A stretch of 64,000 bases of DNA from Planctomycetota bacterium (lineage in GTDB: Bacteria; Planctomycetota; B15-G4; SIAN01). The DNA lies in the NCBI GenBank assembly GCA_028289345.1, contig JANQQL010000028.1, positions 62,001-126,000 of the forward strand, in the 5' to 3' direction. This document shows positions 8,515-17,320 of the stretch, piece by piece; the first letter of the stretch is position 1, and every line of letters starts with the position of its first letter. The notes under the pieces were generated by a model, which searched no databases, was not told the origin of the DNA, and worked only from the letters and a program-made list of their open reading frames with translations. Made by a program: the position numbers and the translations under genes.

Positions 8515-11500
8515 ATGTCTCGTCTGTTTCGATGGTCGATGGTTGCGGCCGTGCTCGCCACAGGAGCTTGCACGAGTGCCGTTCTGCGCTCCGACCGTCC
8601 GACAACCGGCCTGGGCCGCGGGCACCTGCCGACGCCCACGGAGCACTGGCTCGACGAGCAAGACGAAGCGAACAACCGCGCGGCTCGCGAAGCCTGGATC
8701 GAGGAAATGCATCGCGCCGGCCCCGATGTGGATTGGCAAGCCGTCGAACGAGAGAACGGTCGACGCGAGATGCAGCGACGCGCCAACCTGCCGCTCCAGC
8801 GAGCAACCCGTTGGACCGAAATCGGCAGCCGGAACCAAGCAGGACGCATGATGTGCGCCATGCTCGGCCCCGATTCGGGCGATGGGCGCAAACTCTACGC
8901 TGGCTCGGCGCTCGGCGGGTTGTGGCGCGGCAATCCGGACGGCAGCGGCTGGGAGCCCCTCGGCGACAACCTCTACGGAGGAGTCGAAGAACTCTTGGCC
9001 ATCGCTGGTGAGCTCCCCGGGGATCCCGACATCGTGTTCGTGGCCTCCTCCACCGACTCGGTGTTCGTCACCCGAGACGATGGCTGGTCCTGGCAGCAGC
9101 CCCCAGGATTGGAAGGGCTGGTGTCGGTTCGTTCGGTAGGACTCATCCATGGGGGTCCGGTGGAAGAGATGCTCGTTTACGGGGTGGCAGACATCGTCGG
9201 GGTCGGTCGCCGCGGCGCGGTGTTCGCCTCGGTGGACCGCGGACTCACCTTCCAGAAACGCCATCACTTCGGCGCCGACTGGGAGGGTGACATGGCCCTG
9301 GCCAGCAATGCCACGGCCAGCAGCCCGATCTTCGTCATTCACAAAGGCAAGTGCTTTCGATCCTTCGACAAAGGACTCACTTTCACCAAGACGGTCGACA
9401 TCCAAACGACCGCCACCAAGGGCGTGGTGGCTCTCTCGCCGTCCGGTGGCCCTCACCTGTACACCGCCTTGCAAGTGGGCTCGAACTGGGAGTTGTATCG
9501 CTCGAACAATGGGGGGAATTCGTTTTCCTACCTGCAGTCGTTGACCGACTTCTGGGAGGTGATGATGGCCTCCCCTCTCGACCCGAATGTCCTCATCTAT
9601 GGAGGCGTCGAAGCCTGGCGCTCCATGGATCAAGGAAACACGTTCCAGAAGGTCAACGCGTGGGGAGACTACTACGCAAGCCCCCACGACCATCTGCACG
9701 CAGACATGATGGGACTGCACGCCTACTTGGATCCAGACGACCCGGGGAAGGAGATCATGTTCTTCTCCACCGATGGCGGGGTGTATCGAAGCGAGGATGC
9801 GGGACAGTCGGTCGTCAATCTCTCGCTCACAGGATTGGGAGTCAGTCAGTACTACTCGACGCTCACCTCTGTCACCGATCCCGATTTGATTCAGGCGGGC
9901 TCCCAAGACCAAGGCTTCCAACGGGGGTTCCGGCAGGACTCCCTCGAACCGGGCCCCTCCACCGACTTCGAACAGCTGATCAGCGGCGATTATGGCCACC
10001 TGACTTCCTGGGACGGGAGCCACGACGTCGTGTTTGCGACCTACCCAGGGTTCGTGTTGATCTCCGAGGGAGAGGTCGACCCAATTCTGCACAGCACTCC
10101 CTACCCCAGCGGTGCGAGCAATCTGTGGCTGCCTCCCGTCGTCGCCGACCCCGGCAATCCGAACAACTTCTACTTTCTGGGGAACCATCTCTGGCGCGGG
10201 GTGCGCAGCGGAAATCTTTGGGCGTACGTGCAAGCCTCCGCCCGCAATTTCGCCGCAGGAGCCGGCAACTACCTCACGCGAATGGCCTTCGCCCCCTCGG
10301 ACCCAAGTCGCGCCTACGCGGTGAACGACGCTGGCTTTCTGTACTACTCCGCGGACGGCGCCACCTCGTGGAACCTTTCCGTGCACTCAGCTCCTCCCGA
10401 ACACTTCTTCTACGGCAACGCCCTCGCCGTCCATCCCACCAACCCGATGGAGGCTTATGTCGGCGGTTCGGGCTACAGCGGCGTCGCGATCCGCAAAACT
10501 ACGGATGGCGGGGTGAGCTGGTCTGCGATGGACGAAGGGCTTCCGAACACACTCGTCTATGACTTGGCCTATTCCCATGACGGCACCGACGTTTACGCCG
10601 GCACCGAAACAGGAGCCTTCCGCCTCGGCTGTCTCTCTTCCAAGTGGCAGAACATCCTGGAAGCTCGAACCCCAATCACAGCCTATTGGTCCGTCGAAGC
10701 CGTGCCGGGGACTCCCATCATGCGGTTTGGCACCTACGGCCGAGGCATTTGGGACTACAAGGCCAGTGAGCTACCTCCCCTCGTTTTGTTTTCCGTCAAG
10801 AAGACTCTCGCCGTGGTGGATGGAACGACTTTGGCGGACGGCGACGTCGCCCAATACGACTGCGTCACCGGTACGGTCTCCCAGGTGCTCGACTTGAGCG
10901 ACCTCGTGACCCGTCCCGTCGACGTCGATGCTCTCGCGATGTTGGAAGACGGAAGCTTCCTGCTCTCCTTCACCACGGCGGGCGACATCGATGGCCTGAA
11001 AGACGGCCCTCAGGGGGAACTGGTCATGGACGAGGACATTGTTCGCTTCGTCCCCACCATGACGGGAGAGGCCACCGACGGACACTTCGAATTCTACTTC
11101 GACGGATCGGATGTCGGACTTCGCGGAGCCGAACACGACATCGACGCACTCGGCATCGATGCGGAGGGCAATCTGCACCTGTCCTTGGCCGGAAACTGGA
11201 AGATTCACGGCACCCCGGATCGAAATGGCACTTCCCTTTCTTTATCGATGGCTCCCCCGCCTCGCGCGGTCCAAGTCTTGGAAGGCAACGACGAAGACAT
11301 CCTTCAGTTCTCTCCGAAAAAGCTCGGGGCCGACACGCGCGGGACCTTCTCCTTGCTCCTCGATGGCAGCGCGCCCCAAGTTCGCCTTGCCAACGTCGGC
11401 GAGAACGTGGATGCCTATCACTACGATTTGGCCGATGGATCCCTGACGTTCTCGACCGAGGGCAACCACAGCGTTCCCATCAATCAGACTGGTCAGAGCA

Positions 11501-11625
11501 ACGACTTGATCACCTTCGTGCCGTCCAGCCTTGGCGAGACCCCGACGGGGATCTGGATCCAGCTGTTCGATGGCAGCCAGATTCAAGTTGGCAGCAACAT
11601 CGACGCCTTGCACATCATTCAGTAG
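8515..11625 (+). CDS. Large BNR/sortilin-type beta-propeller lipoprotein with C-terminal module repeats
   Basis: The 1036-residue product has a signal peptide with a lipobox-like TGAC (Cys19) and an acidic, charged segment (about residues 40-95). The bulk is a VPS10/sortilin-type BNR propeller: repeated S/T-x-D-x-G-x-T/S-W or F boxes are visible (VTRDDGWSW, ASVDRGLTF, RSFDKGLTF, RSNNGGNSF, KTTDGGVSW). These folds are used for binding or glycan hydrolysis, but no sialidase catalytic set is evident. From about residue 800 the fold changes to three diverged modules of about 75-80 residues ending in D-G-S ... IDA. The ATG at 8515 fits the signal peptide. It is probably a cell-surface protein. It appears to be a single-gene unit. 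Confidence 0.85.
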   Translation: MSRLFRWSMVAAVLATGACTSAVLRSDRPTTGLGRGHLPTPTEHWLDEQDEANNRAAREAWIEEMHRAGPDVDWQAVERENGRREMQRRANLPLQRATRWTEIGSRNQAGRMMCAMLGPDSGDGRKLYAGSALGGLWRGNPDGSGWEPLGDNLYGGVEELLAIAGELPGDPDIVFVASSTDSVFVTRDDGWSWQQPPGLEGLVSVRSVGLIHGGPVEEMLVYGVADIVGVGRRGAVFASVDRGLTFQKRHHFGADWEGDMALASNATASSPIFVIHKGKCFRSFDKGLTFTKTVDIQTTATKGVVALSPSGGPHLYTALQVGSNWELYRSNNGGNSFSYLQSLTDFWEVMMASPLDPNVLIYGGVEAWRSMDQGNTFQKVNAWGDYYASPHDHLHADMMGLHAYLDPDDPGKEIMFFSTDGGVYRSEDAGQSVVNLSLTGLGVSQYYSTLTSVTDPDLIQAGSQDQGFQRGFRQDSLEPGPSTDFEQLISGDYGHLTSWDGSHDVVFATYPGFVLISEGEVDPILHSTPYPSGASNLWLPPVVADPGNPNNFYFLGNHLWRGVRSGNLWAYVQASARNFAAGAGNYLTRMAFAPSDPSRAYAVNDAGFLYYSADGATSWNLSVHSAPPEHFFYGNALAVHPTNPMEAYVGGSGYSGVAIRKTTDGGVSWSAMDEGLPNTLVYDLAYSHDGTDVYAGTETGAFRLGCLSSKWQNILEARTPITAYWSVEAVPGTPIMRFGTYGRGIWDYKASELPPLVLFSVKKTLAVVDGTTLADGDVAQYDCVTGTVSQVLDLSDLVTRPVDVDALAMLEDGSFLLSFTTAGDIDGLKDGPQGELVMDEDIVRFVPTMTGEATDGHFEFYFDGSDVGLRGAEHDIDALGIDAEGNLHLSLAGNWKIHGTPDRNGTSLSLSMAPPPRAVQVLEGNDEDILQFSPKKLGADTRGTFSLLLDGSAPQVRLANVGENVDAYHYDLADGSLTFSTEGNHSVPINQTGQSNDLITFVPSSLGETPTGIWIQLFDGSQIQVGSNIDALHIIQ
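10920..11622 (+). repeat. Three diverged C-terminal protein modules
   Basis: Residues about 802-1036 of the propeller lipoprotein contain three related units. Each has a strand of the type DGSFLLSFTTAG / EGNLHLSLAGN / DGSLTFSTEGN, then DEDIVRFVP / DEDILQFSP / SNDLITFVP, then a G-(E or A)-x-T-x-G turn, then FDGSDVGL / LDGSAPQVRL / FDGSQIQV, closing with an (I/V)DA(L/Y) signature that also opens the next unit. The repeats are clear at protein level but not at nucleotide level, so the duplication is old. Confidence 0.75.
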
Positions 11626-11786
11626 ACCTCCCCCTCGGGAATTCTCCTCGAAAACTGCGCACCGCACCGCCCTCTGGCGAGCCGACAGACTTTCGCCGGA
11701 AGAACCTCCGCAGCTTCCCCCGGGGGAAGGCGGATCCCTCCGGTTGGCCATCGTCGCCAGCCGAAGAAGATCTCTCGGAGGGCTCC

Positions 11787-12671
11787 ATGCCGATCACGTC
11801 CACCGCCAACCAATGTCCCGAGTGTGGCTACCACAACGCCGGAGAGCCGCTGACTTGCGGGATGTGTGGCCGATTGTTCTCGCGACCGCCCTCCGCGACG
11901 CCCACTCCCCGCCCCGCCTTGACCGAGTCCCTTCCGGAGCCGGAAGAGTTCGAGCAGAGCAAGCCCCTTGGCATTCCCGAACCATGGTTCTGGATGTTGG
12001 TGGGCGCCGTCGCCGCCCCGGTGTTCACTCTCACCCCGATCCTCTCGATGATGGGATGGTTCTTGAGTTCGCTGACTCACGAAATGGGCCACACGGTGAT
12101 GGCCTGGTTCCTCGGCATGCCAGCCTTCCCAGCCATTCGCCTGGACGGTCACGCAGCCTCGCTGCATGGAGAGCAGCGGGCCCTCCTCGCCCTCGCCATC
12201 AACCTGGCCCTCGCCGTCTGTGCTTGGAAGTTGCGCAAAGTTCGCGCGGCCGCAATCGCGATCGGAGTCTTGGCGGGGCTGTATCCCTTCGCGGCATTCG
12301 TCTCCACCACCTTGCGAGAAGTGCTCCATTTGGTCGCGGGTCACCTCGGAGAGCTGGCCTTCGCGACGATCTGCTTTTGGAGGACTCTCAGCGGGGGGTT
12401 TCGCGAGTCGCGATTGGAACGAGGCCTGTACGGCATGCTCGGCTGGTTCCTGGTGGGAGAGAACGTCGTCCTTTGCTGGGGGCTGGCGTTCAGCGCCGCC
12501 GCTCGCGCCTGGTATCAGCAGAATGGCTCCTTCGGCCTGACCAATGACTACCTGCGAGTCGCTCACGAGGTCCTCGGTTGTTCCCTGACCTCGGTGTCAC
12601 TGGCCATGCTGCTGGCCGCCCTCGTGCCCGTGCCGCTGGCTTGGTGGATCTGGAAGCGCATGCCGGACTGA
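11787..12671 (+). CDS. Zinc-ribbon membrane protein with HEMGH motif (site-2-protease-like)
   Basis: The 294-residue product starts with a rubredoxin-type zinc ribbon (Cys10, Cys13, Cys24, Cys27), followed by a Pro-rich linker and about six hydrophobic segments. HEMGH at residues 98-102 in the second hydrophobic region matches the HExxH zinc site of M50-type intramembrane metalloproteases. The second conserved M50 motif (NxxPxxxxDG) is not obvious, so peptidase activity is likely but unproven. M50 proteases typically cut anti-sigma factors or signal peptides in the membrane; a zinc ribbon on the cytoplasmic side could be regulatory. A 16-bp perfect palindrome lies upstream at 11714-11729. The gene is convergent with the serine-hydrolase gene (35-bp gap). 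Confidence 0.7.
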   Translation: MPITSTANQCPECGYHNAGEPLTCGMCGRLFSRPPSATPTPRPALTESLPEPEEFEQSKPLGIPEPWFWMLVGAVAAPVFTLTPILSMMGWFLSSLTHEMGHTVMAWFLGMPAFPAIRLDGHAASLHGEQRALLALAINLALAVCAWKLRKVRAAAIAIGVLAGLYPFAAFVSTTLREVLHLVAGHLGELAFATICFWRTLSGGFRESRLERGLYGMLGWFLVGENVVLCWGLAFSAAARAWYQQNGSFGLTNDYLRVAHEVLGCSLTSVSLAMLLAALVPVPLAWWIWKRMPD

Positions 12672-12706
12672 TCCCCGCCCATGACTTCCCCCGGGGAGGC
12701 CGGGAA

Positions 12707-13741
12707 TCAACTCGAGGGCACAAGCTCCAGGACGAGATCCTCGAATTCCTGGAAGTTGAACGCGGGATTCAGGTTCGCGGCACCCGGGTGCTTTCTTTGA
12801 CGGACCGCGACCAAACGATGCTCGGGAACGATCACCAAGTACTGCCCCAGATAGCCTTCGGCGGAATAGGCACGGAGCCGTTCGGGATCTTCGGAGTCGT
12901 GACGCAGCCACCAGAGCAATCCGCAGCGGAGTCGTTCTCCGCGAATCTGAGTCGGCACCAGCATCTCTCGTAGGAATGACTGCGCCACGAGACGCTCGCC
13001 CCGCCAAACTCCATCGTCCAGCACGAGCTGTCCAATTCGAGCCAGATCGATGGCTTGGAGCTGCAAGCCGGCCATCCCGTGTGGGTTGCCCGCCGAGTCC
13101 TTCATCCACCCAAAGCGACCGGCCTCCATGCCGAGCGGTGCAAAGAGAGTCTCCCCCAGATATTCATCGATCGGTAACCCGGACACAGACTCCACGATCG
13201 CTGGAAGCAAGTTGGTCGCACGGTTGTTGTAGAAAAACGTGGTACCCGGCGGATCTTTCAGCGGTGCTTCGAGGGCGAATTGAACGATGTCGGGGCTGGC
13301 GTAGATGTTCTCTGTGGTGGGTTTCGCCGCCAGCCCGGACGTGTGGTTCAGCAGATGCCGGATGGTGATCTGTTGACGGCCATCCTCTGCCCAATCCTCG
13401 AACAAGCTCGAAACCGGCACGTCGAGCGACTCCAGCGCGCCTTCTTCGATCAGCGCGCCGAAAGCCAAGCTCACCACCGACTTGGTCGCGGACATGGTCT
13501 CGATCGCAAGCCGCGGTTCCCCAAAGGTCCGCTCACACAAAAGTTGGCCGTCCCGGATCACCAACACGGCACTGCTTTGGGTCTCTCCTGCCTTCTGAAC
13601 GAGTTTTCGAAGGGCCTCTGCGTCCACTCCCTGGACCTCGGTCGCGCGAGGGAACGAGTCGTGCTCCACCAAACCCGGTTCGAACAGCGGCACGGACTCC
13701 GTACCCGCCAGGATCAAGCAACACCAAAGCCACCCCATCAT
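12707..13741 (-). CDS. Serine hydrolase of the beta-lactamase / class C penicillin-binding fold
   Basis: The 344-residue product has a short signal peptide (residues 1-15) and the motifs of the class C beta-lactamase / DD-peptidase-like hydrolases: SxxK as SATK (Ser84, Lys87), YxN as YNN (Tyr171-Asn173), and a conserved LLNHTSGL segment at 130-137. The third motif is degenerate (AEGYLGQ). Family members include esterases, peptidases and 6-aminohexanoate-dimer hydrolases, so the substrate cannot be stated. The protein is predicted to be exported. It lies convergent to the zinc-ribbon protein and upstream of nothing obvious on its strand; the SGNH gene begins 137 bp further along. Confidence 0.85.
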   Translation of the reverse strand: MMGWLWCCLILAGTESVPLFEPGLVEHDSFPRATEVQGVDAEALRKLVQKAGETQSSAVLVIRDGQLLCERTFGEPRLAIETMSATKSVVSLAFGALIEEGALESLDVPVSSLFEDWAEDGRQQITIRHLLNHTSGLAAKPTTENIYASPDIVQFALEAPLKDPPGTTFFYNNRATNLLPAIVESVSGLPIDEYLGETLFAPLGMEAGRFGWMKDSAGNPHGMAGLQLQAIDLARIGQLVLDDGVWRGERLVAQSFLREMLVPTQIRGERLRCGLLWWLRHDSEDPERLRAYSAEGYLGQYLVIVPEHRLVAVRQRKHPGAANLNPAFNFQEFEDLVLELVPSS

Positions 13742-13878
13742 CCCTCGCTCCTTGGATCTCTCTCATCAACCCCCGGCCCCTCACCGGCCGGTGTCCCTCG
13801 GAACCGACTCGTAAATCCTCACGGGTGGCTCCCCGGGAAAGATACTGACGAGACAGGAAAAGGTTCGGGGACGAACTT

Positions 13879-14943
13879 TCATTCGGCACGGGGCACGGCG
13901 CCCGACCGGTTGGCTTCCCACCAGTCCAGAATTGCGCGAGCGGTGACTTCGTGGCCATGGCCGTTGGGGTGCCAGTCGTCCCGGGCCAGAAACAGCTGCC
14001 TGTCGCCTTGCGATCCGCCTCGAGTGAACGGCTCCAAGAGAGACTGCCAGGGAGTCCCCCGCTGGCTTAACTCTTCCTCGAAGGCCCGGGCGGAGGGCAA
14101 CCGGCGACCCGCGGCCACCTCTCGCGAAGTGGGAAAGGACAGCAGAAGGAAGCCCGCTCCCGAAGCGACGGCCTCCTCCCGAATCCGTCCGACCGCTTCG
14201 GCACTGGCTTGCACCGTCTTCCGAGACTGCGGCTGGGCGGCGAAGGCCTCCTCGATCTTGTCGCCAAGACTCGCACGATGCTGTTTCAGTTTGAAGTTCA
14301 GCGCCAGCATCTTGTAAAGGTGCGACGCATGGGACAAACGGGGTTCCAGCTTGCGGCGTCGCAGTCGTTCGTAGGCCTCGGCATTGGCACACAGGTAGCC
14401 ATTGATGACGTGATGCCGGTGGACCACTGCCGCCGTGGGGTCCATGGTGAAGTCGTTGTTCAGCCAACCCAGCAGGACCAGCGTCGGCTGCCGTTCCGGG
14501 AGAAGCTCCCGCAGGGTAGCCAGGGACTCCGCGGTCCCGTAGGCAGTGACTCCCGCGTTCCAGACCACCACGTCATGACCACGGTCCCGGAGCATGGTTT
14601 CCAGACGGACGCAAAACGTCTGCTCGTCTCTCACCCCGAGTCCGAAAGTGGTCGAATCTCCCAGAACGAGAATGCGCTCCGCGCACTGCAGATCGCCCGG
14701 ATGAAACTCACGTCCGCGAAAGCCCTGACGATTGGTCCGAGTAGGAACTTTCTCGAGATAGTCGGCGTAGTAGCCAACGTAGGAGCTCTGATTGGCGAAT
14801 CCCCGTGTCTCATGAAACTCATGGATCCCCGGGTGAAATTCCCGGCGCAGATGCACCTCGGGGTACATCCATCTCACCACCCCTTCCGCAACCCCGACGC
14901 CCATCAGCAGGGTGGAGGCAAACAGGACGAGTTTCGCTCTCAA
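13879..14943 (-). CDS. Membrane-anchored SGNH/GDSL hydrolase-like protein
   Basis: The 354-residue product has an N-terminal hydrophobic helix (residues 4-20) and an SGNH-hydrolase domain: block I VLGDSTTFGLG with Ser97, an LLGWLNNDF segment like the GxND block, and the C-terminal DDWH (Asp322-His325) that completes a Ser-His-Asp set. Related proteins act as O-acetyl esterases or acyltransferases on cell-wall or exported glycans. I chose a TTG start at 14943 because its bases overlap the stop of the upstream ASPIC gene as TTGA; the long open frame beyond it is only a shadow of that gene. Translational coupling suggests joint function with the TPR-VCBS protein. Confidence 0.82.
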   Translation of the reverse strand: MRAKLVLFASTLLMGVGVAEGVVRWMYPEVHLRREFHPGIHEFHETRGFANQSSYVGYYADYLEKVPTRTNRQGFRGREFHPGDLQCAERILVLGDSTTFGLGVRDEQTFCVRLETMLRDRGHDVVVWNAGVTAYGTAESLATLRELLPERQPTLVLLGWLNNDFTMDPTAAVVHRHHVINGYLCANAEAYERLRRRKLEPRLSHASHLYKMLALNFKLKQHRASLGDKIEEAFAAQPQSRKTVQASAEAVGRIREEAVASGAGFLLLSFPTSREVAAGRRLPSARAFEEELSQRGTPWQSLLEPFTRGGSQGDRQLFLARDDWHPNGHGHEVTARAILDWWEANRSGAVPRAE

Positions 14944-17132
14944 TGTTCGACGAGCTCGTAACCGTCGCCGCCCTCTCGAACTCGAATGGTGCAACGAACA
15001 GGAAGGTCGACGAAGCGCTGGGTCGTGTCGGAAGTCGGCCAGAGGACCTCCAGTTCTTCGACCCGAGTCGCTTTTCCGAGACCCAGGGGTTGATGGTACG
15101 GACTGGCGCCGAAGCTCCCTCCCGAGGAAACCCAGCGGTGCAACCATTGAGACCTGCCGTCCACTTCCACTCGGGCCCGAATTCTTGCTCCGACTCCAAA
15201 GCGATCCGATTGCTGCCCCACGAGTTGGACGCCGATCCAGGCGTTGCCGAATCCAGGGTTCTCGTTCAGGGCATTGTGAAATCCGTCCCCACGGAAAGCT
15301 CCCCCGAGCTGTTGAAACACGTCCAGGTCTCCGTCGCCATCGAAGTCCACGAAACTGACCGCGTGCCCCTTTTGCAAGTGACCAAAGCCACCGGCCGAGG
15401 TCACGTCCACGAATCCCTTGCCTGGACGGTTCCAGAACACCCGGTTGGGCATCAGAGCCGCATAGTCCGGAAATCCTGTGGCACAGTAGAGATCCGGGAA
15501 TCCGTCGTAGTCCAGATCGCCGTGATTGGACCCCATCACACAAGTCGACACGCCCAACCCTAAGGACTCGGTGACGTCTTCGAATCGGCCCTTGCCATCA
15601 TTGCGGTACAGAGTCCCGTATTCGGCTCCCAGCTCCAGCCCCAAATAGGATCCCGCCACGGCGGGAATGTTCTGTTCGTAGGTTGATACATAGAGATCCA
15701 AGTCGCCATCGTTGTCGTAGTCGAAGAACCAAGAGCTGAAGCTTGCCAGCGGATGAATCACGCCTCGTTCTTGGGCAACGTCTACGAAGGTCCCATCGCC
15801 CTGGTTGAGGTAAAGGCGGTTCTCCCCAAGCAGGTTCGACACGAACAAGTCGAAGTCTCGGTCCCCATCGATGTCGCCGAACACCACCGCTTTTGCTTCT
15901 CGGTCGTTGGCAACTCCTGCCTCCGCGGTGACGTCCTCGAAGGTGCCGTCTCCCCGATTGCGGAACAACTGGGTCGGGCAGGAGAACCCTCGCCCGGACT
16001 CGTTGCCGACGCATAGGTCCAGGTCCCCGTCCAGGTCGTAGTCGGCGAACGCCGCGGTCTGGGTGGGATAAGCGGACGTCAGTCCCGCCGCGAAGGTCAC
16101 ATCGGTGAATCGACAGTCGCCGTCGTTGCGAAGCAGGGAGTTGGGAATCTGCCCACCGGCCGCCAACCACGCCCCGCGGAGAACCAGTACGTCGTGGTCC
16201 CCGTCGTTGTCGTAGTCCCCGTGAACCAGGTTCAGGCCGCCGAAGATCTCGCTCAACCCGGCCGCCTCGGTCACCTCGGTGAATCGCTGGTTGTCCTCGT
16301 TGCGAAACACCCGGACGGGTTCCGAGGGATCCCAGCTCGAGTTCATCAGATCGATGTCTCCATCCCCGTCCAGATCCTCGGCGACCGAGCCCCCGCTCAA
16401 GTTGAACGTGTCGAGACCGAGTTCGGGGGCGACGTTGGGAAACTCGGGAAACGGGACGGGGCTGGCGAAACGCTCCGCCGGAATGGCCAAGTCGTCCGGC
16501 ACCTCTTCCGGGTACTTGCCGACTGTCATCGCCGCAATGTTGAGCAACCAGCGAGTCATCACGTGGGTCGGAGAGTCCGGCGGAGCCATCTTCGTGACCC
16601 GGTGAAAGTGTTGCATGGCGATGGTCGAAGGTCGCGGATCGGTGTGGATTCCTCCGCCTCGAATGGGAAACACGCAACTCTCTGCATTGTGAACGGCCAC
16701 ACAGTGTTGGTTCTCGCCGAGTCGCAGGTACGCCATGCCCACCCGAAACGACGACTCTACCGCTCGGGCCCGCCGAACTTCCCGCGGCAACTGAGGAACC
16801 AGCTCGAGACCTTGCAACAGCGTGACGATCGCCCGTTCTACCTGACCGGCCCGTAACTCCAGGTTCCCCAGTTGATGCAGAAGCGACCAACGCTCATCTA
16901 CGGGGGTCCCTTCCGGCAACTCACGAATCTTCTTTCGTGTTGCTTTCAGTTCTCGAGTCCCCAAGAACGGATCGACTTCGTTCATGCGTTCCCGCACATT
17001 GCGAAGCACTTCCACCATCGCCTGATGACTGGCCGTTTCCGGGCCTTGGGTCGGAGCGCTTGGCTCGGCAGTGGATTGAATGACGACCCCGAAGAGCGTG
17101 CAGGTACCGAGCAGAAAAGAGAGGCAGATCAA
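14940..17132 (-). CDS. TPR-like / FG-GAP-VCBS / ASPIC-UnbV (CRTAC1-like) exported protein
   Basis: The 730-residue product has a signal peptide (about residues 1-22) and an alpha-helical N-terminal region with TPR-like helices (LLHQLGNLELRAGQVERAI, about 85-105). VCBS/FG-GAP repeats with DxDGDGDxD loops run from about residue 240 (EDLDGDGDIDLMN) to 640 (VDFDGDGDLDVF), followed by an ASPIC/UnbV domain (RFGVGARIRARVEVDG, GLGKA, LEVLWPTSDT). ASPIC proteins are abundant secreted proteins of Planctomycetes and related marine bacteria and are thought to bind calcium and surface ligands. The TTG at 17132 is the only start between an in-frame stop at 17147 and the signal peptide. It is paralogous to the C-terminal half of the 2101-4746 gene. 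Confidence 0.88.
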   Translation of the reverse strand: MICLSFLLGTCTLFGVVIQSTAEPSAPTQGPETASHQAMVEVLRNVRERMNEVDPFLGTRELKATRKKIRELPEGTPVDERWSLLHQLGNLELRAGQVERAIVTLLQGLELVPQLPREVRRARAVESSFRVGMAYLRLGENQHCVAVHNAESCVFPIRGGGIHTDPRPSTIAMQHFHRVTKMAPPDSPTHVMTRWLLNIAAMTVGKYPEEVPDDLAIPAERFASPVPFPEFPNVAPELGLDTFNLSGGSVAEDLDGDGDIDLMNSSWDPSEPVRVFRNEDNQRFTEVTEAAGLSEIFGGLNLVHGDYDNDGDHDVLVLRGAWLAAGGQIPNSLLRNDGDCRFTDVTFAAGLTSAYPTQTAAFADYDLDGDLDLCVGNESGRGFSCPTQLFRNRGDGTFEDVTAEAGVANDREAKAVVFGDIDGDRDFDLFVSNLLGENRLYLNQGDGTFVDVAQERGVIHPLASFSSWFFDYDNDGDLDLYVSTYEQNIPAVAGSYLGLELGAEYGTLYRNDGKGRFEDVTESLGLGVSTCVMGSNHGDLDYDGFPDLYCATGFPDYAALMPNRVFWNRPGKGFVDVTSAGGFGHLQKGHAVSFVDFDGDGDLDVFQQLGGAFRGDGFHNALNENPGFGNAWIGVQLVGQQSDRFGVGARIRARVEVDGRSQWLHRWVSSGGSFGASPYHQPLGLGKATRVEELEVLWPTSDTTQRFVDLPVRCTIRVREGGDGYELVEH

Positions 17133-17320
17133 GGCAGACTCGTCTCAGAACTCGCGTCGTTCAGAAGCCCAGAAGAGAAGCTCGAGGCTCCCCCAACGAA
17201 TTGTAGCTCGATCTCGCGAGTTGGGCGGAGCCAGATCTCCTCCCGCCAACCGACGCGAAATTCGTTCGAGTCCCCCACCGGAAACGGTGAATCCGGCGGC
17301 GACGCAAGAGGACCGAGGGC

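Noticed and set aside
8503..10386. A 627-codon minus-strand frame within the propeller lipoprotein gene
   Set aside because: No signal peptide or motif; the plus-strand product has clear BNR boxes and a lipobox.
14944..15543. N-terminal extension of the SGNH gene frame
   Set aside because: The open frame continues upstream through the ASPIC gene, but its translation is Arg-rich and without similarity; the TTG at 14943 gives a proper signal helix.
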